From positions 30,414,956 through 30,478,955 of the forward strand of contig CM049318.1 in the NCBI GenBank assembly GCA_026874595.1: DNA of 64,000 bases, read 5' to 3'. The notes beneath the pieces were generated by a model, which saw only the letters and a list, made by a program, of their open reading frames with translations, did no database searches and was not told where the DNA came from. This stretch comes from Sipunculus nudus. Taxonomy: Eukaryota > Annelida > Sipuncula > Golfingiida > Sipunculidae. A program made the position numbers and the translations under genes. Below are positions 48,271 through 58,720 of this stretch, one piece after another (position 1 is the stretch's first letter; the number at the start of each line of letters is the position of its first letter).

Positions 48271-48544
48271 CCCAGAGAGAGAGAGAGAGAAAGAGACAGA
48301 GATAGAGAATGTTTATCTGCAGTTTTACCTTCTGTTTTACCTTATGTTTATCTGTTCAAATATCAAAATATTATGTCTTTCTCATTGCAGTACTATCGGT
48401 TACAAATTAAGGCCATTACATTACCTTCAGGACGGGCTCAACTCGTTGAGATTCATTCCTGAGTCTATGGAGTTTCATCCCCTGTTCACATGGATTAAAG
48501 CCAGACTTCCAAACCACCCATATACAGGATTCAGTCAACATTGA
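34380..48544 (+). CDS. B4GALT-like: Beta-1,4-galactosyltransferase family enzyme, predicted beta-1,4-GalNAc/HexNAc transferase, 378 aa
   Basis: Six coding exons (34,380-34,713; 35,262-35,497; 43,431-43,621; 44,209-44,331; 47,539-47,637; 48,391-48,544) join in phase and total 1137 nt. The product is a type II Golgi protein: a two-residue cytosolic tip, a membrane anchor (about residues 3-20), a stem, then a GT7 catalytic domain. Visible family marks are PFKNRTEHL (157-165, UDP binding), [11 protein letters not shown] (195-205), FHDVD (220-224, the second Asp being the metal ligand), [10 protein letters not shown] (282-291, acceptor and catalytic loop) and QDGLNSL (341-347). Predicted disulfides are C104 or C106 with C146, and C217 with C236. 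Family members move Gal or GalNAc from UDP-sugar onto terminal GlcNAc. Leu260 lies at the position of bovine B4GALT1 Tyr289, whose change to Leu or Ile admits UDP-GalNAc, so LacdiNAc synthesis is likely. His318 matches metal ligand His347, but Asn315 replaces Met344. Length is normal for the family. Confidence 0.9.
35262..35497 (+). CDS. B4GALT-like: B4GALT-like exon 2 (start of catalytic domain)
   Basis: I chose the acceptor ATGTTGTAG ending at 35,261. It gives [20 protein letters not shown], the usual family spacing from the CP motif to the PS-EEI and NPEV-GG segments. An in-phase alternative acceptor at 35,153 would insert 36 residues not expected in the family. The exon ends VVEQ|GTAGGT in phase 0. 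Confidence 0.85.
35765..35845. repeat. Compound (CA)n-(TA)n-(TG)n microsatellite
   Basis: A CA run leads into TA units with ATGT interruptions, then a TG run. Confidence 0.9.
37683..38223 (+). mobile_element. MITE-like element C, 541 bp
   Basis: The ends are inverted repeats of about 37 bp: TATAGTCCGTTTCATCCCCT on the left and, read from the right end inward, TATAGTCCATTTCACCACCT, both continuing to GTCCACCTGTTTTT. No ORF is seen. The right-hand TATA is shared with the left end of the next element. Confidence 0.8.
38220..38808 (+). mobile_element. MITE-like element A, copy 1, 589 bp
   Basis: Inverted ends begin TATAGTCCGTCCCA and continue with CCCGTGTCCGCATG. The interior carries perfect TGACGTCA sites at 38,501 and 38,552. 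It is an inverted-orientation copy of 41,895-42,483, the two being the same length. No coding capacity. Confidence 0.85.
38820..41898. mobile_element. Possible element B (3.1 kb), or two facing B-type ends
   Basis: The left end TATAGTCCGTTCCACCAACC (then GTGAAACACTG) at 38,820 is matched in inverted orientation by the sequence ending at 41,895. Some diverged similarity continues inward, such as a CGACCTAATTTT block at both sides. The right part has the 16-bp palindrome ACCGTGACGTCACGGT (41,624-41,639). No transposase ORF was recognised, so one long element and two separate MITE fragments are both possible. Confidence 0.45.
41895..42483 (-). mobile_element. MITE-like element A, copy 2, 589 bp, inverted
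   Basis: Reverse complement of the 38,220-38,808 copy along its full length with moderate divergence. TGACGTCA occurs at 42,144 and 42,195. Its right end (ACGGACTATA) supplies the start of a spurious ORF at 42,454. Confidence 0.85.
42960..43262 (+). repeat. Diverged MITE-like repeat with a TGACGTCA core
   Basis: Block order matches 12,900-13,200. Its right edge, AGGTGGACAGGGGTGG followed by ACTGGATTTTA, resembles a worn C-type terminal repeat. TGACGTCA occurs at 42,972-42,979. Confidence 0.55.
43431..43621 (+). CDS. B4GALT-like: B4GALT-like exon 3 (DVD metal-binding motif)
   Basis: The acceptor TTATTTTCAAG and donor TATAC|GTAAGC bound 191 nt. It encodes [11 protein letters not shown] and then [16 protein letters not shown], the conserved metal- and nucleotide-binding core, with C217 and C236. 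Confidence 0.92.
43641..43714. repeat. (TA)n-(CA)n-(TA)n microsatellite in intron 3
   Basis: Begins only 20 bp after the exon 3 donor. A second compound TG/CG run lies at 44,005-44,050. Confidence 0.95.
44209..44331 (+). CDS. B4GALT-like: B4GALT-like exon 4 (donor-sugar and acceptor loop)
   Basis: Begins after TTTCCTTGTAG and ends AACAG|GTGAGG. It encodes [11 protein letters not shown], where Leu260 takes the donor-selecting position, then [20 protein letters not shown]. Its last 14 nt are repeated in the adjoining minisatellite. Confidence 0.93.
44332..45430 (+). repeat. ~25-bp minisatellite with 148-bp higher-order period, derived from the exon 4 donor
   Basis: About 44 units of 24-25 bp follow the exon directly. 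Typical units are GACATGTATAACAGATGGG and GACATGTAAAACAGGTGGG, each followed by a TACATC or TTCATC spacer. Between 44,467 and about 45,200 six unit types recur in fixed order: the ACGTTTATAACAGATAGG unit starts at 44,467, 44,615, 44,763, 44,911 and 45,059, exactly 148 bp apart. The outer units are less ordered. Many units contain a donor-like ACAG|GTGGGT. Confidence 0.92.
45431..47538 (+). other. Remainder of B4GALT-like intron 4
   Basis: Holds a C-run (45,437-45,447) and a G-run (45,600-45,611). ORFs at 45,830-46,101 and 46,635-46,967 have no matching splice phase or family motif and are not supported. Confidence 0.7.
47539..47637 (+). CDS. B4GALT-like: B4GALT-like exon 5 (metal-ligand His)
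   Basis: A pyrimidine tract ending TTTTTCCAG precedes 99 nt, which end AAGAA|GTAGGT. It encodes [20 protein letters not shown] followed by [12 protein letters not shown]. His318 aligns with the metal-binding His347 of bovine B4GALT1. The reading is recognisable from the IRxP and HKRD context although the overall match is weak. Confidence 0.8.
47961..48014. repeat. (TA)n microsatellite in intron 5
   Basis: About 26 TA units. Confidence 0.95.
48221..48308. repeat. (TA)n-(GA)n compound microsatellite in intron 5
   Basis: TA units (48,221-48,268) are followed after TTCCCC by GA-rich units to 48,308. The layout is the same as at 50,293-50,379. Confidence 0.95.
48391..48544 (+). CDS. B4GALT-like: B4GALT-like exon 6 (C-terminus)
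   Basis: The acceptor TTTCTCATTGCAG is followed by [11 protein letters not shown], the conserved acceptor-side motif, and a 30-residue end reaching the TGA at 48,542. The tail ends TGFSQH. Confidence 0.92.
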
Positions 48545-48640
48545 CAAGTTGATATGTAAATTAATATGTGCTTTAAACATTTATAACACATTTTAAAACA
48601 TTGTAAACGATTGTATTGAATAATTATGGGATATTCAGAA

Positions 48641-48646
48641 AATAAA
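48641..48646 (+). terminator. Polyadenylation signal AATAAA
   Basis: A canonical AATAAA about 100 bp after the stop codon of the glycosyltransferase gene, implying a short 3' UTR. Confidence 0.6.
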
Positions 48647-49120
48647 CGTTTCCTTCTACCATGTACATCTCCGGAGATTGTTTCGCAGTTTCGCCAAAAA
48701 AAAAATTTGGTTTCGCAACTATAAAATAAACTGTTTCCCGGAACCGAAATCAGTTTAAAAATTTCGAGGGGCCTTTATTCAGTAAGCGAACTGATGTGTA
48801 GTATTAAAATATAGTAAATGGCCTGAAAATAATTAACTGAAGAAAATAACGGATGCACTAATATTGAAACAATATCAGATCGCGCTTAAGTAAAGCTACG
48901 GAAACGAATTCCAGATGCTTTGTATCATTTTCACTTTGTACACTTCCATGTGTAGACGGCTAAACATGAGATCTGTTTATGTAATACTATTTATTTTATA
49001 GAAAAATAGATTTAATTCAGAGCCTCTATTCAAATATTTTCTCCAATAAATATATAGGCAAACAATGAAAATTTAAGCATACTGGAAAATGAGGCGCCCT
49101 GAGCCAAAGGACATTACCAA

Positions 49121-49222
49121 TCCCCCCCCCCCCGGCTCTAAGTTCAAGCCACCCCCCCCCCCCCCGGCTCTAAGTTCAAGCCCCCCCCCCCCCCGGCTCT
49201 AAGTTCAAGCCCCCCCCCCCTC
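49121..49222 (+). repeat. Poly-C minisatellite
   Basis: Four units, each a C-run of about 10-15 followed by GGCTCTAAGTTCAAG (degenerate in the last copy). The C-runs may form i-motifs, with G-quadruplexes on the other strand. Confidence 0.9.
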
Positions 49223-50289
49223 TGTAAGTTCAAGGTATAACGGCCAGGTTAAGGACACTTTTTCGATGCAGGAGTTTCAATTCTGTTCGCCGATTTGTTC
49301 ACATATCTCTGAAAATATTATTGTCTGGATAATATGCTTCTTTGCACGACTGTACTCAGTAACAATATGTGAAATGAACAACTATAAATGGGGTACCTTT
49401 GAACACAATTATTGTGCCATCTAGTTTCAATCCTTGAACGATTTAGAAGCTTATAAGATATCCATCTTTTCGATTAAACGTTAGCTTTAATCATATTTCT
49501 ACTCAAATGTTTGAGAATATATAATAGAATTATTCAGTTTTAATGCCTTACTCCAATGTTATTTTTTTCACCAATTGAACACCAGGTGGCTACGGGAGGC
49601 AATAGCGGTTTTACCGTATTAATAATAAAGGCATATTTGAGGTACCCCATTCACTGGCATTCGAGCCTCAGCGTAACAGGGCTGTCAATTAGCGCCATCT
49701 ATGTTAAATCGCCATCACTAACATCCACACTCCCACAGACATTTACCAGTCAATAAAATCTGACGTTGGACTTAGTGCAGTGGAGTAATCCATGGCGCTT
49801 GGGACAGTATTCCCGAACCTGATTTATTTATCTAAGGGAGTTCATACAATGCAGCGATAGGATCAGGTGAACTGCAACAGGAAGTCTAAAGGGCAATATC
49901 ACGTGACCGTTGGTCAGTGGTACCACGTACCGTCCGAGTCGTATTTTTTTTACTAACAAGCAAAGTGTTGTGATCATCAGATTAAGGGTAGGGCTGACTT
50001 TAAGATAATTAAGATTACTCCTACAAAGTCATTACGCCGGCTGGTCATGGAAGTCCCGATAAATGTGTATTCATTCCTCGTCCAGTCGATCATATGACAA
50101 TATATGCAATTTTATTTAAAGTATTGAAATGCCAACACAAGAATAATTATGCGTAGCTTATGCTTTATAAATAATTCAGGTTATATTTTAGGTTAGGGCT
50201 ATATCTATATTTGTGAGTAGTCCTTACGACGATAAAGAATGCGAAGCTTATCAGTAACCGTATCGACACAACAGTATAATGATACAACA

Positions 50290-50292
<3 letters not shown>

Positions 50293-50379
<87 letters not shown>
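50293..50379. repeat. (TA)n-(GA)n compound microsatellite
   Basis: About 27 TA units, then CAGAGAGAG and GA-rich units. Confidence 0.95.
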
Positions 50380-51594
50380 ATGAAGAAGGGAGTAAAAGGT
50401 TCTCAGTGAGCCTTGTGACGCCCTAATATGCAAATATCAGAGATTTAACATACAGACTTTACAGGGCTTTAGTGATAAGATCTGGCGCTGAGTTACGTCT
50501 ATCGGTAGGTGGAAGCACGTTTTATTTTACGCATTTTAGCAGTTAACATACTTACTAAAGCCCTGGTATGGCTAATGATGGCCAGTTATTACATGAGGTT
50601 ATGTGAAGCCTCGGGACTAGACAAATGTTTAAAACATATTTACTGAAATTTACTTTTAACAGGCTTCGAGAAGTGAACATTTATTTAGGTAAATAACGTA
50701 ATCCATAATATAATATACAACAATCGTTTAAACAAATAAACTATTGTTGGCACTACAACAATAAAATAAACAAAATAAGAAATAACAACAATTAACGCTT
50801 ATTTAAGTGTAATAACTATAAATAAAGACATATAAACTTATAATATACGTGTATATTTATACTTCCACCAGGCTCCTAATTAAGCTGTGTTCTACACATA
50901 ATGGCAGAAGATGTGTGTCACATTTTTAAAGCCTCATGGCTTGACCAAATTTAGTTTAACCAAAAAAAAAGATTAAACCCGAATACCAACTAATGGTTCT
51001 GGCCTGGTCCGGGATAAAGAAATTGTTTTCTCTTTTTATTGAAAGGATCCTTTAAATTAAAACAAATTATGTTGGTCCAGGTTGCGTCCACAATTTAATT
51101 TATGGTTCCACAAGAACACATAACAAACGTCAGCAGGCTGCGGAATAATAACTAATTGTAAGGCAATTATCATTTTGTTTCTCAAATAAGAGGAATATTT
51201 TCCTTCCCATCGTTTCATTTGTTTTTTTAAGGACAGTAAAATTCAATGGCTCACTCGTATGGACGATGAGGCAAAAAGATGTTTAAATTGTCAGGAAACG
51301 TCTGTTTACGCAACAAACACCATGAATTGTAACTGAACAATATTCCATGTGAAAGGTGGCCCGTCATATAGAAAATCTTTTGTTCTTAAATGGGGGTTAT
51401 TCACATTCGAGGTATGTTAAATATACGTTTAGTATACAGTGTTTTCTCCCTACGACAAAATGGTGATTTCCAATATTTTGTTCTAAAACCTTTTTTTCTT
51501 ACTAATAAACATAAGTGGAAATAAACTTGCATTAGGCACGATCAGTGGCGTAAAATTGCGCGGATCGTCACCTGGTTGCAGTACCGCGTAACTT

Positions 51595-52640
51595 AACAAA
51601 TAGTGGGTGGGTTAAGTGCATAAAATAGGCTGTTGACTTCAAGTCATGATGCAAAGGTCCCCTTTGGCATAGAGGTACCTTAGGGTCATAGGAATAAATT
51701 TATCCAAAGACACAAGTTAGATCTCCCTTAGTATGTAAAATTTATGCAAATTATTCAAAATGGCCGCCGAAAATACTCCAAACCTCATATGATTGCTTCT
51801 GTTACAGCTATAATGACAATTTTAGTGTCAAAATGTACATTTTTGTGGTCAAGGAATCCAATGAAATAGATTTCAAGATTTAGAAAACAACAGTTTTATC
51901 CTTATCATGAAAATCTGGGGTAAAACAGGCACATTTCATAAAATATCAACGATTTTCTTCCATCATGGTAACCTCAGACACTTCTTATCTATGCGCTTGG
52001 CATTGGGAGGTATTAAACAGTTTTTATAGACCCTTTAGACGCGTCTCACTGCACACAGTCCTCAATCGACATATATAGAGCATAAAACCACAGCAAATTT
52101 AGTGCATTAACTAGAGAATTACTGGTATGTGGCACTTACTTAATCTGAGTTTAGGCAGTACAAGAAGGTTACATGGTTAGCACAAATATACGTTTTGTTC
52201 CTTATTGAAAAATAACCGAGCGAAATATTTCCTGGTCTTGCAACAATATTTCCACACATGATTCCATAATTCGACATACGTCGCTCTTTATAAAACCAGC
52301 AAAATACATTCGGTCTTGGTTGCGGGTTTTCCTCATATAATGTCTCTTCAGGTAACACATTATCTGGGTAATACGGCATAAATTGACACTTCTCGACAGT
52401 ACAGCATGCATGGGATATATACAAAACCTGAGTACCATTACACACAGGAATGGGCAGACATTCCTGTAGCACAACTCAATAAAGTTGCCAATTGTTGTTC
52501 CTTCCCAGAATCTAACATTTTGATTCAACAGAATATATTGCTTGAAACACATCTTATCTATCTCATGATGGCCAACCCATAATAGTACATGATCAATGCT
52601 GAAAGCACAAAAGCCATCAGTAATTGACACTCTTGGTGTT
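51595..52640 (-). repeat. Inverted duplication, arm 1
   Basis: Reverse complement of about 55,070-55,985, with clear similarity along roughly 900 bp (for example the ATTGGATTCCTTGACCACAA block). The arms are separated by about 2.4 kb. Confidence 0.85.
52140..52598 (-). CDS. Unidentified minus-strand ORF region inside arm 1
   Basis: On the minus strand an acceptor-like TGTGCTTTCAG ends at 52,599 and opens a frame beginning IDHVLLWVGHHEIDKMCFKQ that runs to 52,202. A second, overlapping frame (52,472 to 52,140) is Cys-rich with sequons NGT, NIS and NKT and ends LYCLNSD; it follows an internal acceptor-like CTACAG and its stop abuts a donor-like GTAAGT. I cannot tell which frame, if either, is used, and I do not recognise a family. 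The matching part of arm 2 has lost the acceptor AG and carries stops. It could be a gene fragment or an old transposon piece. Confidence 0.3.
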
Positions 52641-53905
52641 TATGCTTTGCCAATTAGTTTAGGTTTCACAGGGAAATATCCTGAAAACTTTTTTTCACAT
52701 CACTATTTTTTACAAGTAATGTCAGGGAACTGGAGGAATTAGATGTCTTATATTTTTGTTGTGGATGAAATGATTGTTGAAGTAATGGTGGCAGTGCTGA
52801 CTGGATGTGGTGCAGTTTATAACAATGAATCCAGTATTGTTTAGAAACACTGCCACTGATTATCAACATGTTAATGATGCAAAAATAAAAACTTGCAACC
52901 CAAGTATGAACACAGCAAGAAGGCGAGATGCCAAGTCCGCCTAACAGGCTTTACCTCTAACTTCCGTGCTATATAACTTCTTGCACAAGTCAAAACAGAA
53001 AAGCAGAAAGGGTTGAATGTGTTGTCTAAATGTAATTCAATAAAGTTTAGAATTTGATAAATTGTAACTTTATCACTTTTCATGGATTGTGCAAATTGTT
53101 ATAATAACGTATGCTAGGCACTCCCCATGGTAGAAATGACCGCTTTTATTAGTCTATAGAGCCACAGGACCCGGAGAAACTACTGACCTGGAAAGGGTCA
53201 CTATCACCTATACTCATAGCTGTTCTAGGAATAGAACCCTAGTATAGCCAGCACAGAGATCAAAGTCTATTACCACTCGACTCCTATGTTCCATGTTCTC
53301 AGTGATTAGCTCTTTAAAAAAAAAACATTGCGTCCAAGGACGTTTTCTTTCCATTGTCTAAAATCAGCCATAATCCTCGGGCAAAAGGATCTCACATGTA
53401 CTCCCTGAGGATCCAGTCACCTCATGGTCCATATGTTCCTGGTGTTCAATCTCCATTTGGAAGTAAATAATTTTCATCTCAGTAAGACCAAAATTAAAGA
53501 AGCATGGTAGTGTCCTTCGTCATATAAAAGAGATTTAAACACTGATTTACTTATATCATGCAATGAAAATACATCTTAAACCTGGAAATGCACACGTCGT
53601 GATAATGCATAAGTGAGAATAATATGTCATTTAACCTTATCAATACACCAAACAAACCTAGCAAATCCAGTTATCAGTACCTGGGAGCATGTACACCAAG
53701 AAAATAACCCGTTTAGATCCATCAGTGGAAAACAATTTTTTATAGAGGGTTGTAAAGCTGACCATTTGTCAGTGATTCTCCAAAGTTATGTAGTCTCTGA
53801 TGAACTTATTTTAGCAATTACTATTCAGTCATGTTGCACCAGCAGCCTCTGTTCGTCTGTATAACGCTTTCAGGCATGGGCGACGTTGATAAACAGCATC
53901 AGCTC
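52641..53905. other. Spacer of the inverted duplication, left part
   Basis: A tRNA-like SINE fragment on the minus strand occupies about 53,140-53,290 (box B-like GGGTTCTATTCC). Minus-strand ORFs at 52,666-52,869 and 52,871-53,083 have no supporting motif. Confidence 0.4.
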
Positions 53906-53911
53906 CTGTCA

Positions 53912-54057
53912 CAGAAGCGGATCCAGGGGGGGGGGGTCCAGGGGGTCCGGACCCCCCTTTTTCTGATCTGATGACCTTTTTTTAGGATTTTCATTAGTCC
54001 TCTTGGTTTGGAACCCCCCCCCCCCTTTTTTTTTCCTAAATCCTAGATCCGCCCCTG
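53912..54057 (+). mobile_element. hAT-type MITE, 146 bp
   Basis: The left end is CAGAAGCGGATCCAGG; the right end read inward is CAGGGGCGGATCTAGG. A 6-bp direct repeat CTGTCA abuts both ends (53,906-53,911 and 54,058-54,063), consistent with a target duplication, perhaps part of an 8-bp one. CAGGGGCGGATC-type ends are typical of widespread hAT-like MITEs. The interior has facing G- and C-runs. Confidence 0.8.
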
Positions 54058-54063
54058 CTGTCA

Positions 54064-55065
54064 GAGGTTTGAGGATTAGGCTTCAGAAGTATACTAACAT
54101 TCTCAAATGTAGTTTAACTAGGTCTGCAAACAAGTTATGTTTGGCCAAGTTTATCAACTTGTGACTGTCCTGTGAAAACTCTGATAGTATAGTACTGCCT
54201 TTCTGTGCATAAGGAACTTTTACTAATGTGATTCGTGAAATGGGTTTCATTATCCAGAATGCTAGATTCTGTGAAATATGTGCTTCCATTTTATCAAATG
54301 CACATCTTAAAAAGATTATGTGATGGTTATATCGCACAAGACCTGAAAGTTGTACATTGAAGTTCTAGCAGACGATAATCTTTTGTTGGCAATAAAGAAA
54401 TTCTCATGTCCACTACGTACGCCTGCTAATTCCTCTGTGTGCTCTGTGACAAAAAAAAACCTGTTTAAGCCATGCAACACGTATGGTTGTATGGGGTATT
54501 AACCAGATACTGTATTCCAGGACATGGTAGTAAATTCGGAAACTTTCATAGGCAAGATTCTGGAAGCATGTTCTTATGTTCAATTAAATTATAACTGATC
54601 ATAATTATAAGCATAATTATAATTTTATATTATTCGAATAGCATACAGCTTAATTATTTCTCCACATAATACAAAAATGTTTACCACTATGTTGTGGTTT
54701 TATGCTATGTATGCAGTGAATCGCAACCATCGGGTACATATACACTGCTATTTAATTGCTCCCCTGTCTTTATCAAGATAACAAACAAGAACTTATCAAG
54801 AAATATAATACAATACTAATTGGAGATGATTAAAGTTTTCATGATGATACTTAACTTTATTGAAATTTGCATACTGTTCCCATAATTCCAAGGTAGGATG
54901 AATACAATTACTTCATTACTTCAACAATCATTTCATCCACAATAAAACAAAAGACATCTGATTTCTTCAGTTACCTTACGTAACTTATAGAAATACGAAC
55001 ACGGTTTTCAGGATACGTGTATTTCCCTATAAAACCCTATAACTAACTGGTGATCGACGCATAAA
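54064..55065. other. Spacer of the inverted duplication, right part
   Basis: AT-rich; nothing recognised. Confidence 0.5.
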
Positions 55066-55069
55066 AACC

Positions 55070-55985
55070 AAGAGTGTCAATGACTGGTGACTTTTGTGCT
55101 TTTGGCTTTGATCATGTACTATCAAGGACTGGCCATCATGAGATAGATAAGATGTGTTTCAAGCAAAACATTCTGTCGAATCAAAATGTTAGATACTGGG
55201 AAGAAACTACAGTTGGCAAGATAATGTATTAAATGAACTGACAGAACATGTGGAGAAACCCAATACAGGCCTTATGTAGTTTTGCTGGTAATAGAGCATT
55301 CTGTGTGGGTTTATTCAACCGTGTGCGTACTTTTTTACGCAAGACCACGAATACGGATATTTCATTTGGTGATTCTTGAATAAAGAACAAACTGTATATC
55401 GGTGCTTGTAATACCATGGCCCTGTTGTACTGCCTAAACTCAGATTAAGTAAGTGCCACGTACCAGCAATTCTCTAGTTAATGCATTAAATTTGCTGTGG
55501 TTTTATGCTCTATCTATATATGTCGATTGATGATTGTTTTCAGTGAGATGTGTCTCCAGGATCTATTTAAACTGCTTAATACCGCCCAATGCCAAGCACA
55601 TAGATAAGAAGTGTTTAAGGTTAATTACCATGATGGAAGGAAATCATTGATATTTTATGAAATGTGCCTGCTTTACCCCAGATTTTCATGGTAAGGAGAA
55701 ACCTATTGTTTTCTCAATCTTGAAACCTATTTCATTGGATTCCTTGACCACAAAAATGTGTATTTGACACAAAATTTGTCATTATATCTGCAACAGAAGC
55801 AAGCATATGGGGTTTGGAGTATTTTTGGCGGCCATTTTGAATAATTTGCATATATTTCACATACTAAGGGAGATCTAACTTGTGTCTTTGGATAAATTTA
55901 TTTCTATGACCCTAAGGTACTTCTATGCCAAAGGGGACCTTTGCATCATGACTTGAAGTCAAAAGTCACTTAACCCACCTACTAA
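55070..55985 (+). repeat. Inverted duplication, arm 2 (degenerate ORF copy)
   Basis: Plus-strand counterpart of arm 1. The section 55,070-55,440 corresponds to the arm 1 ORF but has several stops, and the acceptor AG is replaced by GG, so it is decayed. The section 55,440-55,980 stays close to arm 1. Confidence 0.8.
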
Positions 55986-55989
55986 AATC

Positions 55990-56235
55990 GAGCTTTTCAA
56001 ACTTCCATACACTGCTCCTCCTCCCGCAGCGTTTATAGACAGAAATCGTCTCATACGTAACCGCTCCTTTGTGTGACAAGGTTCTCTGGGTGCGACCACC
56101 AGGGTGAGCATAGAGCAAAGAATTGTAATCGAACCAATGTGAGGGTGGTATTGCATTTTGCATCCAGTCCGAAATTCAAACAAGCGACACCCACGCTCTT
56201 TGATCGAATGACATCGTTCCTGGCGGGCCAAGAAT
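55990..56235 (-). mobile_element. Possible SINE fragment, minus strand
   Basis: A box B-like GGTTCGATTAC lies on the minus strand near 56,130, within GC-richer sequence that ends sharply on both sides. A weak call. Confidence 0.3.
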
Positions 56236-56239
56236 CAGA

Positions 56240-58062
56240 CGAAGGAGAGCATGAGTGCCGGTTTAATCAGACCAGCGAGAGCGGATGTCGCATGTGTAAG
56301 ATTTGGACTGGATGCATAATGCTATATACTGGTTGGCTTTATATTCGCGAGGCTGAAATTTCGCGATTTCTTCATTTTGAGCGTTTCACGAGTGTTTCAT
56401 TTTTGCGATTTTACCAGAACATATACCATCTAAGTACACATATACAGTATACATATACATTGTATTTGTAATGATTTTAAATTTAGAACAAATCCTACAA
56501 TATCTCACGCATTTCTGGTTCAGTCATTTTCAATATGACCTGTGTAAAAGTTGATATATTTCATTTGATTACCGCGTGTTTCAATACTGATTAGTTTTCT
56601 TATTATGTTGTATCCCAGAGGAATCCCCTCTTGTTCATCTTAGTTGATGAGGCATTTTATTCCCGAGGGTTTAATATTCGCGATTATTTCATATTCGCGA
56701 ATATCGCAAAATTAAAACCCTCGGGAATAAGAAGGGAACAATAGTACACCAGGCTCTCATTGGCCTGATTACACTCCCTCGCCCTCTGCTCACCAGAAAA
56801 TATTGCCATACTTAGCAGCGGTTACATAAAAGGATGTTTTGGACGACCCAAGTGTATAACCCCTTGGTGAGGGGTTTACCAAATGCTGTTTCGTCTGTGT
56901 TTCTTCTTTCATGTTCTTTCTCCTTAGACAGGCATTATCGTACATGTATGCGACAGAAGGTATAACGCCCTCTTGTCTCGTGAAAAACACACTGACTGTG
57001 TATACTCACGCAAGGAGCAATAGCAACGTATAAAATAATTGAATTGGAGATATTGCTGGAACTTTTTTCTGCAAAATTTTGTTTTCTGCTTAAATAAACG
57101 AATCACATGAGATATTACACATATTATTGCAGATGTCATTTATCTTTAAAAAAATATGACGAACAGAAATAGGTTTTAATCAGTATGCATGCGAGGACGA
57201 AAATCCTACTGGTTCAAATCGTATTGGAGAAATATGTATGAAATCATGTGTGCAATACAAAATCACCGGTTGAACTCTGGCGGAAATATTTGATGTTGAG
57301 CAAGTCTGTAACTGAAGCTCTTGTTGAGATATCACGCGGCCATATTGGAATTCCGGCAGGTCTGTAATTCAATAGGACTGGAGCCCCCATAGATACTTAG
57401 AAATCATCCCTATGAATATAAGAAAGATCAAACATGTTCTCGGTGAGATATCGCGCGCAAAAAAAAAAAAAAAAAAAAAAAAAAATAGACGATGGTGCTT
57501 TGGCGGCCATATTTGAATTCCGATAGGTCTGTAATAAAACAGGTCTGAAGCCCTCTTATGTACCAATCAAGCTTATTCTTCACCCGCGAATGAAAGCGCC
57601 AGTAACGGACGGACGGACGGAAGGACAGAACGATGGGGCCCTAATAATAGTTGCCATAGAGAGAAAAGGTGAAAGTTTACCAGTGTTACTGTTTATAGCA
57701 TCCAATAACTGTTTTATACAGTATCACATGTTGAACTGATTTTTTAATGATAATGCAGCCGAAATGATTAAAATAATTTAATCTTGCCCATATTTTATGG
57801 ATATAATGTCACATCATAGGATAATACTGTATTATCTGCAATTTTTTTTTGTCGAAGTTATTCATTTTCTTTGCATTGTTTGTTTGTAATAGCATAACAG
57901 TGGTTTTTCACCATGGTTTTTATTAATAAAGCATTATTATTATTATTGTCATTATTATTTGGTCTTTCTAAAAATAAATGTGTTCTAGCTGTATTGTAGA
58001 TTGCAAAGGTTATTATATATAACTGGGATAGCTTAAATACCATGTTAATATATAACCATGCA

Positions 58063-58120
<58 letters not shown>

Positions 58121-58720
58121 AGCAGTATATCGGAAAGCCACTTGAGCCCAGTCCTTTGGCTTGTCGCATTAGACAGGTTTGACTGTTATCACGTTGCACT
58201 GTTTGCAACATATGATAGATATATATATATATGTGTGTGTGTGAGGGTGTGTGTGTGTGTGTTTTGAGCAGCATGTAGGGAAGATTATACTCTAGTATAA
58301 GTAAACACTTCAATATGAATACTAAAGAGAGGAAAGGGAGTTGGGGTTAAAGGTTAGCCGGGGTGTATCCATATAACTACACCTGCTTGCTGCCTGTTTT
58401 GTTATGACGAGAGCAGCTTGCATAGTGATAACAGTCGAGTGTCAGTCATCACCACAATACAATGGGTTTAGAGAAGGAAACTTGGCCTAACTGTAACAGG
58501 TGGAGCAGCGGGTATTGCACCAGAGACTCTGGCTGTAAGTTGACTGTCTGGCTGGATATGTGAATCACAGTGCTGTTGAGCCGTCTTCAAGTTCCCGCGG
58601 GATGAGTATCAGAGCTTTCCTCCGCTGAGGATTACTGCATCCACGTGGATCCTCGGTTCACGTAAGTGCTTCTTGTAAGATTTTACCAATATCCGTTCAC
58701 CTTCTATTCTACCTGGTTCC
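56240..58720. other. Intergenic stretch without recognised genes
   Basis: Includes a palindrome near 56,665-56,725 with facing CCCGAGGGTTTAATATTCGC-like halves, a partial ~150-bp tandem repeat (57,300-57,560) sharing GGTCTGTAAT and GCGGCCATATT blocks, an A-run (57,461-57,485) and a TA tract (58,066-58,118). No exon is supported. Confidence 0.5.
58066..58118. repeat. (TA)n microsatellite
   Basis: About 26 TA units, followed by TG-rich runs at 58,229-58,262. Confidence 0.95.

Larger units (their letters stand above)
48660..51590. other. Intergenic stretch without recognised genes
   Basis: Apart from the poly-C minisatellite (49,121-49,222) and the TA/GA microsatellite (50,293-50,379), nothing was identified. 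Confidence 0.5.
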
